Source: a virus
DNA: 20,894 nucleotides
IMG/VR virus record: IMGVR_UViG_3300013137_000125
Coordinates: 1-20,894 of that record
Strand: one strand, 5' to 3'
This document shows positions 1 to 6,425 of this stretch, one piece after another. The notes beneath the pieces were generated by a model. The model made no database searches and was not told the origin of the DNA. It saw only the letters and a list, made by a program, of their open reading frames with translations. Position numbers and translations under genes: made by a program. The first letter of the stretch is position 1, and every line of letters starts with the position of its first letter.

Positions 1-747
1 CAGCCAAGTTCCGTTAGTAGTTGCTTCATAAAGAATATTTCTAGAGATATCAAAAGCTAAATCCCCAAGCTCGGGGATAGAGTCTGGATTAGAGTCTATG
101 GAAGAGTATATTCCCACTTCTTTATCAGTAGCGTCAATCCAGGTTCCAGCAGTTATTGCCGTGTACACCTTTTCACTTCCGGTAGTTAAATCGAGAAATC
201 TATCGCCAATTGCAGGATCAACTTTCTCTGTTTTAGATATGTATGTATAATAAATACTAATTGTATTTGCTGGAGATTCTAAAACAACTTCTCTATCTGG
301 ATAGAAGATGCTCTTTATAGAGTCATATCGTGATCTGAAGTAAGTTTGATAATCCTCTGTTTGAGTATCTGAGAAGTTCTCGTTATAAACATATTGCAGG
401 AAAGAATATATCTTCTCTGCAAATTCTGATGAATTATAGATATTAAATAACTCTAGGATCATATTAAAACTGGTAATATTTTTCTTAATTTCAGAAAAAT
501 ATATAAGCGCAAAATAGATGCTTAACATCGTTTGGTATATTTTATTTTTACTTTCGATCAATGAATCAAATTCAGCGAATAAAGCGTCTCTGTCAGTAAT
601 CATCTGCTCAAATAAACTTCTTAATTCTATAGCATCTCTATTATTCGTTTCAGTAAATAGTGTCTGAGCATCGCTTGATGTTCTCGATAGACTTGCTAAA
701 TTTTCGGTCATCGTTCTTCTTAGTTTATCGTAAATAGATTCAGCCAT
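1..747 (-). CDS. Hypothetical probable virion protein, N-terminal 249 codons (runs off left edge)
   Basis: The reading frame is open from ATG at 747 to base 1, so only the N-terminus is present. The start is supported by a GGAAGGTGGT ribosome site at ideal distance and by an AACA-type promoter at 767-778. The protein begins MAESIYDKLRRTMTENLASL. Residues 1-130 look alpha-helical. After about residue 150 it becomes rich in beta-prone and polar residues, with stretches such as ITAGTWIDATDKEV and ATTNGTWL that resemble repeated beta modules of phage structural proteins. I do not recognise a family. A virion or tail role is inferred from the late-type promoter and from the neighbouring structural-type gene at 1206-2843. 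Confidence is high that it is a gene and low for its role. Confidence 0.8.
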   Translation of the reverse strand, partial: MAESIYDKLRRTMTENLASLSRTSSDAQTLFTETNNRDAIELRSLFEQMITDRDALFAEFDSLIESKNKIYQTMLSIYFALIYFSEIKKNITSFNMILELFNIYNSSEFAEKIYSFLQYVYNENFSDTQTEDYQTYFRSRYDSIKSIFYPDREVVLESPANTISIYYTYISKTEKVDPAIGDRFLDLTTGSEKVYTAITAGTWIDATDKEVGIYSSIDSNPDSIPELGDLAFDISRNILYEATTNGTWL

Positions 748-766
748 ATTAGCACCACCTTCCATA

Positions 767-778
767 TAAAGTATTGTT
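767..778 (-). promoter_or_regulatory. Late-type phage promoter, AACA(N6)TA
   Basis: Minus-strand AACA-ATACTT-TA followed by TATG. It lies about 20 nt upstream of the ATG at 747, just after the terminator hairpin of the preceding gene. It fits the AACA(N6)TW late promoter described for phage AR9 (from memory). Start of transcription is expected at or just after the TA. Confidence 0.6.
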
Positions 779-799
779 TCCGATTGATTTTCTCATTAA

Positions 800-831
800 A
801 AAATATAAAATGGATAGCCATTTTATATTTT
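800..831 (-). terminator. Hairpin terminator after the 115-aa gene
   Basis: A perfect 14-bp inverted repeat (800-813 with 818-831) with a 4-nt loop lies just beyond the TAA at 837. On the minus strand it is followed by a T-rich stretch. It separates the 837-2843 unit from the next promoter at 767-778. Confidence 0.75.
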
Positions 832-836
832 CTTCT

Positions 837-1184
837 TTATTGCTTATTTAAGATTTTTCTAGCTTTTTGTTCAAGTTTGTATTTCTTGATTCTCTTGCTA
901 AATGAGAGATCTTTGTTTGATGGACATACACACTTGTCTAATGTTCTTCCACATTTTGAACATGTGAAATGACTTGCTCTCTCTTTTGCAGATAGACCTT
1001 TTGTAAGTTTTTTCGCAGAGGCAAAGATTGTAGAACTACCTTCTTTTAGACGCTTACCAATTACTTTCAAAGCTGTAAAGCCTCCTACTAAAATAATTGT
1101 TAAAAGAATAAGATGTGATGCGGTCATCTCCATTAAACTAAGCTCGAATAATTCTTTCCATAATAATTGTAGATTTTCTAACAT
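837..1184 (-). CDS. Small membrane protein with four-cysteine zinc-ribbon-like motif
   Basis: 115 aa. The start at 1184 is set by TAAGGAGGAAGT just upstream. One clear transmembrane segment covers about residues 22-42 (LILLTIILVGGF core). A basic linker follows, then a compact cysteine cluster CxxC...CxC (C75, C78, C85, C87) that looks like a small zinc ribbon, then a very basic tail (KKYKLEQKARKILNK). The gene follows the 545-aa gene after 21 nt, so the two are co-transcribed, and it ends in a hairpin terminator. A membrane anchor carrying a cytoplasmic zinc module is a reasonable description. I do not recognise the family, and function is unknown. Zinc binding is inferred from cysteine spacing only. 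Confidence 0.8.
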   Translation of the reverse strand: MLENLQLLWKELFELSLMEMTASHLILLTIILVGGFTALKVIGKRLKEGSSTIFASAKKLTKGLSAKERASHFTCSKCGRTLDKCVCPSNKDLSFSKRIKKYKLEQKARKILNKQ

Positions 1185-1205
1185 TTTTACTTCCTCCTTA
1201 TATTT

Positions 1206-2843
1206 TTATATTTTTTCTAGACATTTAATTATTGGTTCATTCTCATCAGTTGTTCCAATACAAATTTTATAATCTGATGCATTTAGGTCACCCTCGTCGA
1301 CTAGGCCGATAAAGCCAGGGCCATATGCAGTGTATACTCTTAAGACATTTGTTCTCAGAATTCCAAGAATCATAGATGCTTTACTATAAAGATCTTGTTC
1401 ACTGCTAAAAGAGTAGATAGGAACTGTAAAATCTCTTTGAACTAGAGTAGGAACTCCCTCTACTAATTCCTCGACATAGTGGTTAATACTCATTGTTGCA
1501 AGGGCATTATCACTAAAATAGAATCTGTCTAACGAAATTGCTTTCAAGATAGATTCAAACAATGCTCTGTTTACGTAGATTGCTAAAGTGAAATCCTGTC
1601 CTTGTGAATCATTTACAACGACTGTAAGATTGTCATAATCAATTTCAACATTTGGTGAGAATAATTCTCCGTTTCTATTGAACATTTTCACAATCATTAG
1701 ATCTTGAACTTCAATATTGTGATCAATCATATAAGCATGGACTTTTAGAAAGTCTGACTTCAGATATTGCCACATATAAATATCTTTAATTGGTTGGTCA
1801 ATGTTATATGTGAAAATACTGTGGAAAACTTCTTGTCCGATTACTTGTTCCCCACTGCTAATCTCAAAATAAATTGCCGATTTTCGATTTAATTTAATGT
1901 TCTCAATTGCAATTGAGTAGAAACCTTCATCTTGCTCTGGAGCGGTACTTTGTAAGCTATAAATTGTATCTTGAGTAAGTGTTATGAATTTATCAAGATT
2001 GATTGACATAATAAATGAGTTTGGAAGCCAAGCTGAAACCTGAACTCTAAAATTGATTGTATACTCGCCTTCAGACATGCCTTCTCTTATGATTGAAGAT
2101 GGTGCATCAAGATCAAGAACATTAATAAGGAAATTTTCTTTTTCATTTACGAAGAAGCAATCCTTACCAGTAAGGGCATTAATTTTCTTTAAGATCATCT
2201 GCTCATTTGTTCCAATAGAGATTAGATAAAGTCTTAATTTATCCATATCAGATGTATTATTAACATCTAAACCGAGAATCTCAGCTATAATTTTTACATA
2301 TGATTTTGGTATCTCTGTATTAAGATATCTGTCATTTAAGAATTGGAACATACCAACTTGGAATCTTGATTTAATATAATATGCCAAATCCATGTTCTGA
2401 ACGAATTTATTTACAGTAATTCTGAAATTGAAATTTGTTGTGATATAATCATTTGTATAATAAATTGAATATTTATTATCTGGGTCAATTACAAGTTTCT
2501 TATAGTTTCGTCTCATATCTTTTCTAAGATATAAATTTGGACTAGAAAGATGCATTGACTTTTCCATCCCGCCGATTGGATCATCTAGACTAATACTTGG
2601 AGAAATTGCCATGTTCGGAAATTGAATTTTATTCAAATTCGTATTATGCTTATTATTTCTGTTTTGTGCTTGAACTGTTTCGGCCGTGTCAATATAGACT
2701 GATTTAAAGAAACCTCTTGGAAATTTTGATGTAATATGTTCTCTAATTTCGCCAGTTATTGAGCTAATTAAAGTAGATGCAGATGCAATAGATTGCACAA
2801 GTTTGATTTCATTCTCTGCTGGATATATAATCACTTTAATCAT
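1206..2843 (-). CDS. Large hypothetical protein, probable virion/tail structural protein (545 aa)
   Basis: The frame stays open to a TTG at 2876, but the start is taken as ATG 2843 (MIKVIIYPAENEIK). That ATG sits directly behind GGAAGGGAG. The upstream TTG lies inside the promoter AACAATAAATTA (2862-2873), so translation from it is unlikely. The protein has no membrane segments or signal peptide. It is beta-rich with many NxxF and YxxxxN stretches, in the style of large phage tail or baseplate proteins. No catalytic motif stands out. It is the first gene of a two-gene unit with the membrane protein at 837-1184. The structural role is inferred from composition and the late-type promoter, and the family is not recognised. 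Confidence 0.85.
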   Translation of the reverse strand: MIKVIIYPAENEIKLVQSIASASTLISSITGEIREHITSKFPRGFFKSVYIDTAETVQAQNRNNKHNTNLNKIQFPNMAISPSISLDDPIGGMEKSMHLSSPNLYLRKDMRRNYKKLVIDPDNKYSIYYTNDYITTNFNFRITVNKFVQNMDLAYYIKSRFQVGMFQFLNDRYLNTEIPKSYVKIIAEILGLDVNNTSDMDKLRLYLISIGTNEQMILKKINALTGKDCFFVNEKENFLINVLDLDAPSSIIREGMSEGEYTINFRVQVSAWLPNSFIMSINLDKFITLTQDTIYSLQSTAPEQDEGFYSIAIENIKLNRKSAIYFEISSGEQVIGQEVFHSIFTYNIDQPIKDIYMWQYLKSDFLKVHAYMIDHNIEVQDLMIVKMFNRNGELFSPNVEIDYDNLTVVVNDSQGQDFTLAIYVNRALFESILKAISLDRFYFSDNALATMSINHYVEELVEGVPTLVQRDFTVPIYSFSSEQDLYSKASMILGILRTNVLRVYTAYGPGFIGLVDEGDLNASDYKICIGTTDENEPIIKCLEKI

Positions 2844-2861
2844 CTCCCTTCCTTTTTCATA

Positions 2862-2873
2862 TAATTTATTGTT
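2862..2873 (-). promoter_or_regulatory. Late-type phage promoter, AACA(N6)TA
   Basis: Minus-strand AACA-ATAAAT-TA followed by TATG, 19 nt upstream of the ATG at 2843. It lies between the upstream terminator (2895-2920) and the ribosome site, as at 767-778. It gives a short leader that holds only the ribosome site. Confidence 0.65.
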
Positions 2874-2894
2874 CAAATAGGGATTCTTAAATAC

Positions 2895-2920
2895 AAAAAA
2901 AAAAGAAGCGGAAGGCTCCT
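2895..2920 (-). terminator. Intrinsic terminator after the 57-aa gene
   Basis: On the minus strand AGGAGC-CTTCC-GCTTCT (one G.T pair) is followed by a run of about ten T. It begins 4 nt after the TAA of the 57-aa gene (2925). Confidence 0.85.
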
Positions 2921-2924
2921 TGAA

Positions 2925-3098
2925 TTACTCCAAAACTTCCAATTTCTTTTCTAATTCAGAAATTTCTTCCTGAATTTGATTTTGTCTTGTGTCAACAGCA
3001 TCGAGTTGAGAAGTTGACATCCATTGACTTCTGTTATACAGGTCCATAGATTCATTTCTCAAAGCATCAATTTTGTTTTCGATTTCGACTTTACTCAT
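2925..3098 (-). CDS. 57-aa coiled-coil protein
   Basis: A short gene with a strong ribosome site (CGGAGGAAAAAATA before the ATG at 3098), ending in TAA directly before an intrinsic terminator. The protein starts MSKVEIENKIDALRNESMD and ends in a heptad-like helix (QIQEEISELEKKLEVLE), so a parallel coiled coil or helical hairpin is likely. It has no cysteines or membrane segment. A possible promoter (TATATATTATAA at 3144-3155) and a weak GAGAG/CTCTC hairpin lie in the leader. Unknown function; small phage proteins of this kind are often early host-directed factors or virion adaptors, but nothing here decides between them. Confidence 0.8.
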   Translation of the reverse strand: MSKVEIENKIDALRNESMDLYNRSQWMSTSQLDAVDTRQNQIQEEISELEKKLEVLE

Positions 3099-3143
3099 TA
3101 TTTTTTCCTCCGTGAGAGTTTAATTCTCTCTTTTTCTCTAATA

Positions 3144-3155
3144 TTATAATATATA
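3144..3155 (-). promoter_or_regulatory. AT-rich promoter candidate TATATATTATAA
   Basis: One of three identical 12-mers on the minus strand upstream of genes that lack an AACA motif (others at 8047-8058 and 16665-16676). It resembles the TATATTAC-like early element I recall for phiKZ, and it also contains a host-like -10 core. It lies 46 nt upstream of the 57-aa gene. Confidence 0.4.
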
Positions 3156-3177
3156 TCTAAAATTAGATAATTTACAG

Positions 3178-3234
3178 TTAAAATAAATCTAGATCTCTTT
3201 CGATATAATCTGGATATTTGATATGTCTTCCCAT
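3178..3234 (-). CDS. Putative 18-codon micro-ORF
   Basis: A near-perfect ribosome site (GGGAGGTAAATT) stands before ATG 3234, which opens an 18-codon frame (MGRHIKYPDYIERDLDLF) ending at TAA 3178. It lies between the terminator of the 150-aa gene and the 57-aa gene, so expression would need read-through of the hairpin. It could be a real micropeptide, a leader, or a ribosome-site remnant. Only the strong ribosome site supports it. Confidence 0.4.
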   Translation of the reverse strand: MGRHIKYPDYIERDLDLF

Positions 3235-3253
3235 AATTTACCTCCCTAAAATA

Positions 3254-3283
3254 AAAAGGAAAATGATTACTCATTTTCCTTTT
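3254..3283 (-). terminator. Terminator with the stop codon of the 150-aa gene in its loop
   Basis: A 13-bp perfect stem (3254-3266 with 3271-3283) has the TAA of the upstream gene as part of its 4-nt loop. On the minus strand a T run follows (TTTTTATTTT). The last codons of the gene form the 5' arm. Confidence 0.8.
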
Positions 3284-3719
3284 CGGTATCTGTTCTTCTA
3301 AACTGTTGTAAGCTTTCAACTTTCTTTTTGAGAGTTGCCAATCTTACTTTTTCATTATTTTGATTTATTGCAGCTGCAGTTAATTCTACATAGAAATCTT
3401 CAGTGATAAATCTCAATAATTCTTCTTCTGATCCGAAGTATTTCGTTGTAAGATATGCTCTATATGTTGAGGATATCTCATTGAAAACTTCGTATATACT
3501 AGCTGATATTACCTCTTCCAAATCTTCATCTCTAATAAAATCAGTATCCTTGACTAATTGAGTTTTGAAAATGGCAATGAAATAGTTTTTAATAATATTC
3601 TTTTTTCTAGTCATTAATAAATTCAGGAAGCCCAGATCTTGCTCCCAATTCATATAATTTTCTTCAGATTTTACTTGCAGAGTTTCCTCTTTTTTAGTTT
3701 CTTTCTTTTTTCCAAACAT
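3267..3719 (-). CDS. Hypothetical 150-aa acidic helical protein
   Basis: The chosen start is ATG 3719 behind AGAGGTGAAAAGT; a GTG three codons upstream overlaps that site and is less likely. The N-terminus is lysine-rich (MFGKKKETKKEE). The rest is helical with acidic patches (DFIRDEDLEEVISAS) and ends in a charged tail (RRTDTEKENE). No domain is recognised. It is the last gene of the run that starts at 6366, lies 11 nt after the primase stop, and ends in a hairpin that contains its stop codon. Position next to primase makes a replication-associated role possible, but this is only context. Confidence 0.8.
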   Translation of the reverse strand: MFGKKKETKKEETLQVKSEENYMNWEQDLGFLNLLMTRKKNIIKNYFIAIFKTQLVKDTDFIRDEDLEEVISASIYEVFNEISSTYRAYLTTKYFGSEEELLRFITEDFYVELTAAAINQNNEKVRLATLKKKVESLQQFRRTDTEKENE

Positions 3720-3730
3720 ACTTTTCACCT

Positions 3731-4738
3731 CTAGATTATTACTCGTTTGACCTTAATTCTATCAGCAGGAACACCGAAATCTTTGTCAAGAGTATTATAA
3801 TAGATTGTTAGAGGACTATTTTTTAAATAAACAGAATCTTGCTTCATTTCCTTAAAGAAATAAGTATCCACGTCGTTATCTGAATAGATAATTACGTTTA
3901 AATTTAAAAATCCCATTCTGATATAATGAGAAATTACTGCATTATAGCCTTTTCCGGCTGCGGCAGCAAAGATATACTTAGTTTCATCTACTTTATCTTT
4001 ATAGAAGTTTTGATAAACTCCAATAATGTCGAAGATACCTTCAGTCATTACTAAAGTAATTTCATCACTAAGGATATCAACAGCAGATTTAATATTATAT
4101 AATTTACTGCTTGTTGTTAGTTCCCCGCCAGACAGATCTAGATTGAAATATCTTTTCTTTTGTTGTCCAGTGATATCTCTAAAGATTACATGAGTTCCAT
4201 CAGAAGACAAAAATCCAATTGCATTAATAAAATCATATTGAGGTCTATTGTAAACGTCCAGCGGGACTCGAATATAATTATCAGCAAAGAATTGCGCAGC
4301 ATTTGTGATTGCTTTAAATTTATCGACAATTTCTTCATTTGTAAAACTTGTACCAAATCTAGCATTAAAATAATTGACTGCATTCACTGACGACGCGCTC
4401 TCAATTCTATTCAATACTGGATTTCTTCTATTTATTACTGTCTTTTGATTTGTAGATGTCTTGATTGACTTATTTGCTTCTATGATAGATGAGCTCAAAT
4501 CAGAATTAAAGATACCTAAATCTCGAAGAGTCTGAGTGTTTAGAACTCCAGCAGTTGTACACTTTTGGCAGTAGAACTTAAAAGGCGGAGTCATCTCGAT
4601 GTACATATGAGCATGAGTCTTATCTTTTTTGCTATCTCCGCAGTATGGACAACGGACTCTTACTTCTTTATGATTTGTTGTTTGATATGAAGGTTTCTTA
4701 CTTGTTAAAATCAACTTTCTAATATCTTCTGTATCCAT
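3731..4738 (-). CDS. DnaG-type DNA primase
   Basis: 335 aa. It should make RNA primers for phage DNA replication. The N-terminal zinc-binding domain is clear: CPYCGD (C30, C33), then YCQKC (C57, C60), the CxxC/CxxC form of DnaG-like primases. The TOPRIM catalytic core follows. Its acidic motif is MTEGIFDIIG (E233 in the TEG turn) and its DxD motif is YSDNDVDTYF (D287, D289). AAAAGKGYN around 258-266 lies between them, as in primases. It is shorter than bacterial DnaG (about 600 aa) and lacks a recognisable DnaB-binding C-terminal domain, which is common for phage primases. The start is supported by GAGGTGATTAA before ATG 4738. It sits mid-operon, 9 nt after the membrane-protein gene and 11 nt before the 150-aa gene. 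Confidence 0.92.
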   Translation of the reverse strand: MDTEDIRKLILTSKKPSYQTTNHKEVRVRCPYCGDSKKDKTHAHMYIEMTPPFKFYCQKCTTAGVLNTQTLRDLGIFNSDLSSSIIEANKSIKTSTNQKTVINRRNPVLNRIESASSVNAVNYFNARFGTSFTNEEIVDKFKAITNAAQFFADNYIRVPLDVYNRPQYDFINAIGFLSSDGTHVIFRDITGQQKKRYFNLDLSGGELTTSSKLYNIKSAVDILSDEITLVMTEGIFDIIGVYQNFYKDKVDETKYIFAAAAGKGYNAVISHYIRMGFLNLNVIIYSDNDVDTYFFKEMKQDSVYLKNSPLTIYYNTLDKDFGVPADRIKVKRVII

Positions 4739-4747
4739 TTAATCACC

Positions 4748-5470
4748 TCAAATATCTATACCTTGTAGTTTAAGGTATGTCTCTAATTTATGAGATCTTC
4801 TGCCTTTTTTAAGCCATCGATTTCTCTTAATATTAATTTGTTGTATGTCTATTTTATCATTAAAGTCAAAAAAGAAATCTTCAGTGATTGACTGATCATG
4901 AACTAGAGATCTCCAATCAACGAAGTCAGAGTACTCTTCAATTATTTCTTTTTCTAACTTTGTTGTTTCAAAAATGATATTCCAGTCCAGTCTATCTGGA
5001 AATCTCTCAATAATTTCTTTTGATGGATTTCTTGAAACTCTTTTCCAGTATTCCTTATTTGTATTTATTCTATCCATTAGTTCAAAATTAATTCTACCAA
5101 TCTTAGAATAAATTTCATGTCCGTCTAATACATTTTGATACTCAACAATTTCATCATCAGAAAGTGTTTTTACAATCCTCTTTTGAATAAGATATGCAAA
5201 ATCACCATACTTAGATATCATTGTTAATTTTACTTTCTTAGTCAATAGAAAATTTGTATAAACATATGCTGGAGCAATTAATATGATCATAAAAATAAAT
5301 TGGACTGTTTCCCAAAGCCAATCTAGGAAATCATCAGACCAATCTTCAATTGTATCAAACATTTCTCTTGCAACGTGATTCTTATGAAAGAAGAAAGCTA
5401 AGAGAAATGATACTGCACCAAAACTGCCAAATCCAGCCATAAACCAGAATAAAATTGGGTTAATTGTCAT
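4748..5470 (-). CDS. Two-helix membrane protein with C-terminal DW-type repeats
   Basis: 240 aa. Two hydrophobic helices (about residues 5-28 and 52-76) anchor the N-terminal third. The C-terminal part holds imperfect repeats of about 20 residues with the pattern I-x-x-F/Y-x-D-x-x-D-W (FPDRLDWNII, YSDFVDWRSL, FNDKIDIQQI), preceded by a more degenerate unit. Such tandem helical repeats are usually protein-binding surfaces. It ends at TGA 4748, the only TGA stop among the genes here; read through, it would end two codons later at TAA. Just 3 nt separate it from the gene upstream and 9 nt from the primase start. Function unknown. Confidence 0.82.
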   Translation of the reverse strand: MTINPILFWFMAGFGSFGAVSFLLAFFFHKNHVAREMFDTIEDWSDDFLDWLWETVQFIFMIILIAPAYVYTNFLLTKKVKLTMISKYGDFAYLIQKRIVKTLSDDEIVEYQNVLDGHEIYSKIGRINFELMDRINTNKEYWKRVSRNPSKEIIERFPDRLDWNIIFETTKLEKEIIEEYSDFVDWRSLVHDQSITEDFFFDFNDKIDIQQINIKRNRWLKKGRRSHKLETYLKLQGIDI

Positions 5471-5473
5471 AAT

Positions 5474-5902
5474 TTAACCTACATAGAATTCAATAGTTCT
5501 ATCAGACTTGTTAAATTCCCTTTCATCATAATATAGCGGCTCATTAACAGCAACCTGTGTTTTACCATATTCTACAAAACTTGTGCAAATATGAAATACT
5601 GCTTTCAGATATCCATAGGCTTCTACAAGTTCATTATATTCTTCAAACCATTCAGTTTGTTCTCTATCCTGATTTGTTAGTGGATATGGAGTATCCAATC
5701 GGTACTTTAGAATATCTTTCTCAAGATTATCTACAATTCTCTCGATATTATTAATATCTATCTGTTTATATTTATCCCATGTTCCTTGTAGGATAAAATC
5801 ATCTTCATCTAGAATTCTATATGCTGCAGAACTTCTTCCCAGTTCAGCCAATAAAATTCGTTTATTTTCTTCTCTTCCGTATATGTAAAGAGACCATCCC
5901 AT
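5474..5902 (-). CDS. Hypothetical 142-aa protein
   Basis: Start ATG 5902 behind GATAGGAGAAAT. The protein begins MGWSLYIYGREENKRILL and has an acidic, aromatic-rich middle (QTEWFEEYNELVEAYGYLKAVF), with alternating strands and helices and no membrane segment. It contains one cysteine and no visible catalytic motif. It is the second gene of the run 6366 to 3267, 11 nt after its upstream neighbour and 3 nt before the membrane-protein gene. I do not recognise a family. Confidence 0.8.
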   Translation of the reverse strand: MGWSLYIYGREENKRILLAELGRSSAAYRILDEDDFILQGTWDKYKQIDINNIERIVDNLEKDILKYRLDTPYPLTNQDREQTEWFEEYNELVEAYGYLKAVFHICTSFVEYGKTQVAVNEPLYYDEREFNKSDRTIEFYVG

Positions 5903-5913
5903 AAAAATTTCTC

Positions 5914-6366
5914 CTATCTTAATTTAAGAAAGAGTTTAAATTCTCTCTTAAATTTTTCTCTATATGCTTTTTCAAGTAGTCTTTCAAACATATCTGCAAC
6001 ATCGATTTTCCCATTAACACTAATATCTGCTAGTCTTAACTTAGATCTAAATGATGGCCCATTATGTTGGACTACATATTCTGTGCCAAATAAAACTACT
6101 TTTTTAACCTCTGTTCCTGTCTTACTTGTTAATCCACGATTGTACATTGTGTCTAGAATACCATTTACTTCTCTTTCTATTAGATGAAAATTAAGCATCA
6201 AATATTCTTGCAAGTCTTCAGGCATATTAAAAAAAGTTATGTCCATTTCAATAGTTAATGTAGAAAAAAGAGGGGGATTTGTTACATCGATTCTTTTATA
6301 TTCTCCATTAATAATTTTGTAATTAAATCTTGACGGTGTTATTATACGAATATCAAAAATCTCCAT
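5914..6366 (-). CDS. Hypothetical 150-aa protein
   Basis: Start ATG 6366 behind TTAGGAGGAAAAT. The N-terminal half is beta-rich (IFDIRIITPSRF, LFSTLTIEMDITFF). The C-terminus is helical and basic (DMFERLLEKAYREKFKREF). No family is recognised. It is the first gene of the five-gene run leading to primase. The T tract of a UUCG-loop terminator ends only a few bases upstream of its ribosome site and no promoter motif lies between. Transcription therefore probably arrives by read-through from the 522-aa gene. Confidence 0.8.
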   Translation of the reverse strand: MEIFDIRIITPSRFNYKIINGEYKRIDVTNPPLFSTLTIEMDITFFNMPEDLQEYLMLNFHLIEREVNGILDTMYNRGLTSKTGTEVKKVVLFGTEYVVQHNGPSFRSKLRLADISVNGKIDVADMFERLLEKAYREKFKREFKLFLKLR

Positions 6367-6381
6367 ATTTTCCTCCTAATA

Positions 6382-6411
6382 TAAAAAGAAAGAGTCCGAA
6401 GACTCCTTCTT
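6382..6411 (-). terminator. C(UUCG)G tetraloop terminator
   Basis: On the minus strand an 11-bp stem (one G.T pair, 6386-6396 with 6401-6411) closes a TTCG loop flanked by C and G. It is followed by CTTTTTA. It lies just after the TAA at 6426. UUCG loops are exceptionally stable and common in intrinsic terminators. Confidence 0.85.
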
Positions 6412-6425
6412 AGTAAATATATTTC

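Noticed and set aside
784-972. Plus-strand frame rich in hydrophobic residues over the 115-aa gene
   Set aside because: It is antisense to a well-supported gene, has no ribosome site and starts in a terminator region.
3098-3319. 73-codon minus-strand frame between the 57-aa and 150-aa genes
   Set aside because: It overlaps the end of the 150-aa gene, has no ribosome site, runs through a terminator hairpin and reads as low-complexity AT-rich translation. The real content is the 57-aa gene and perhaps the 18-codon ORF.
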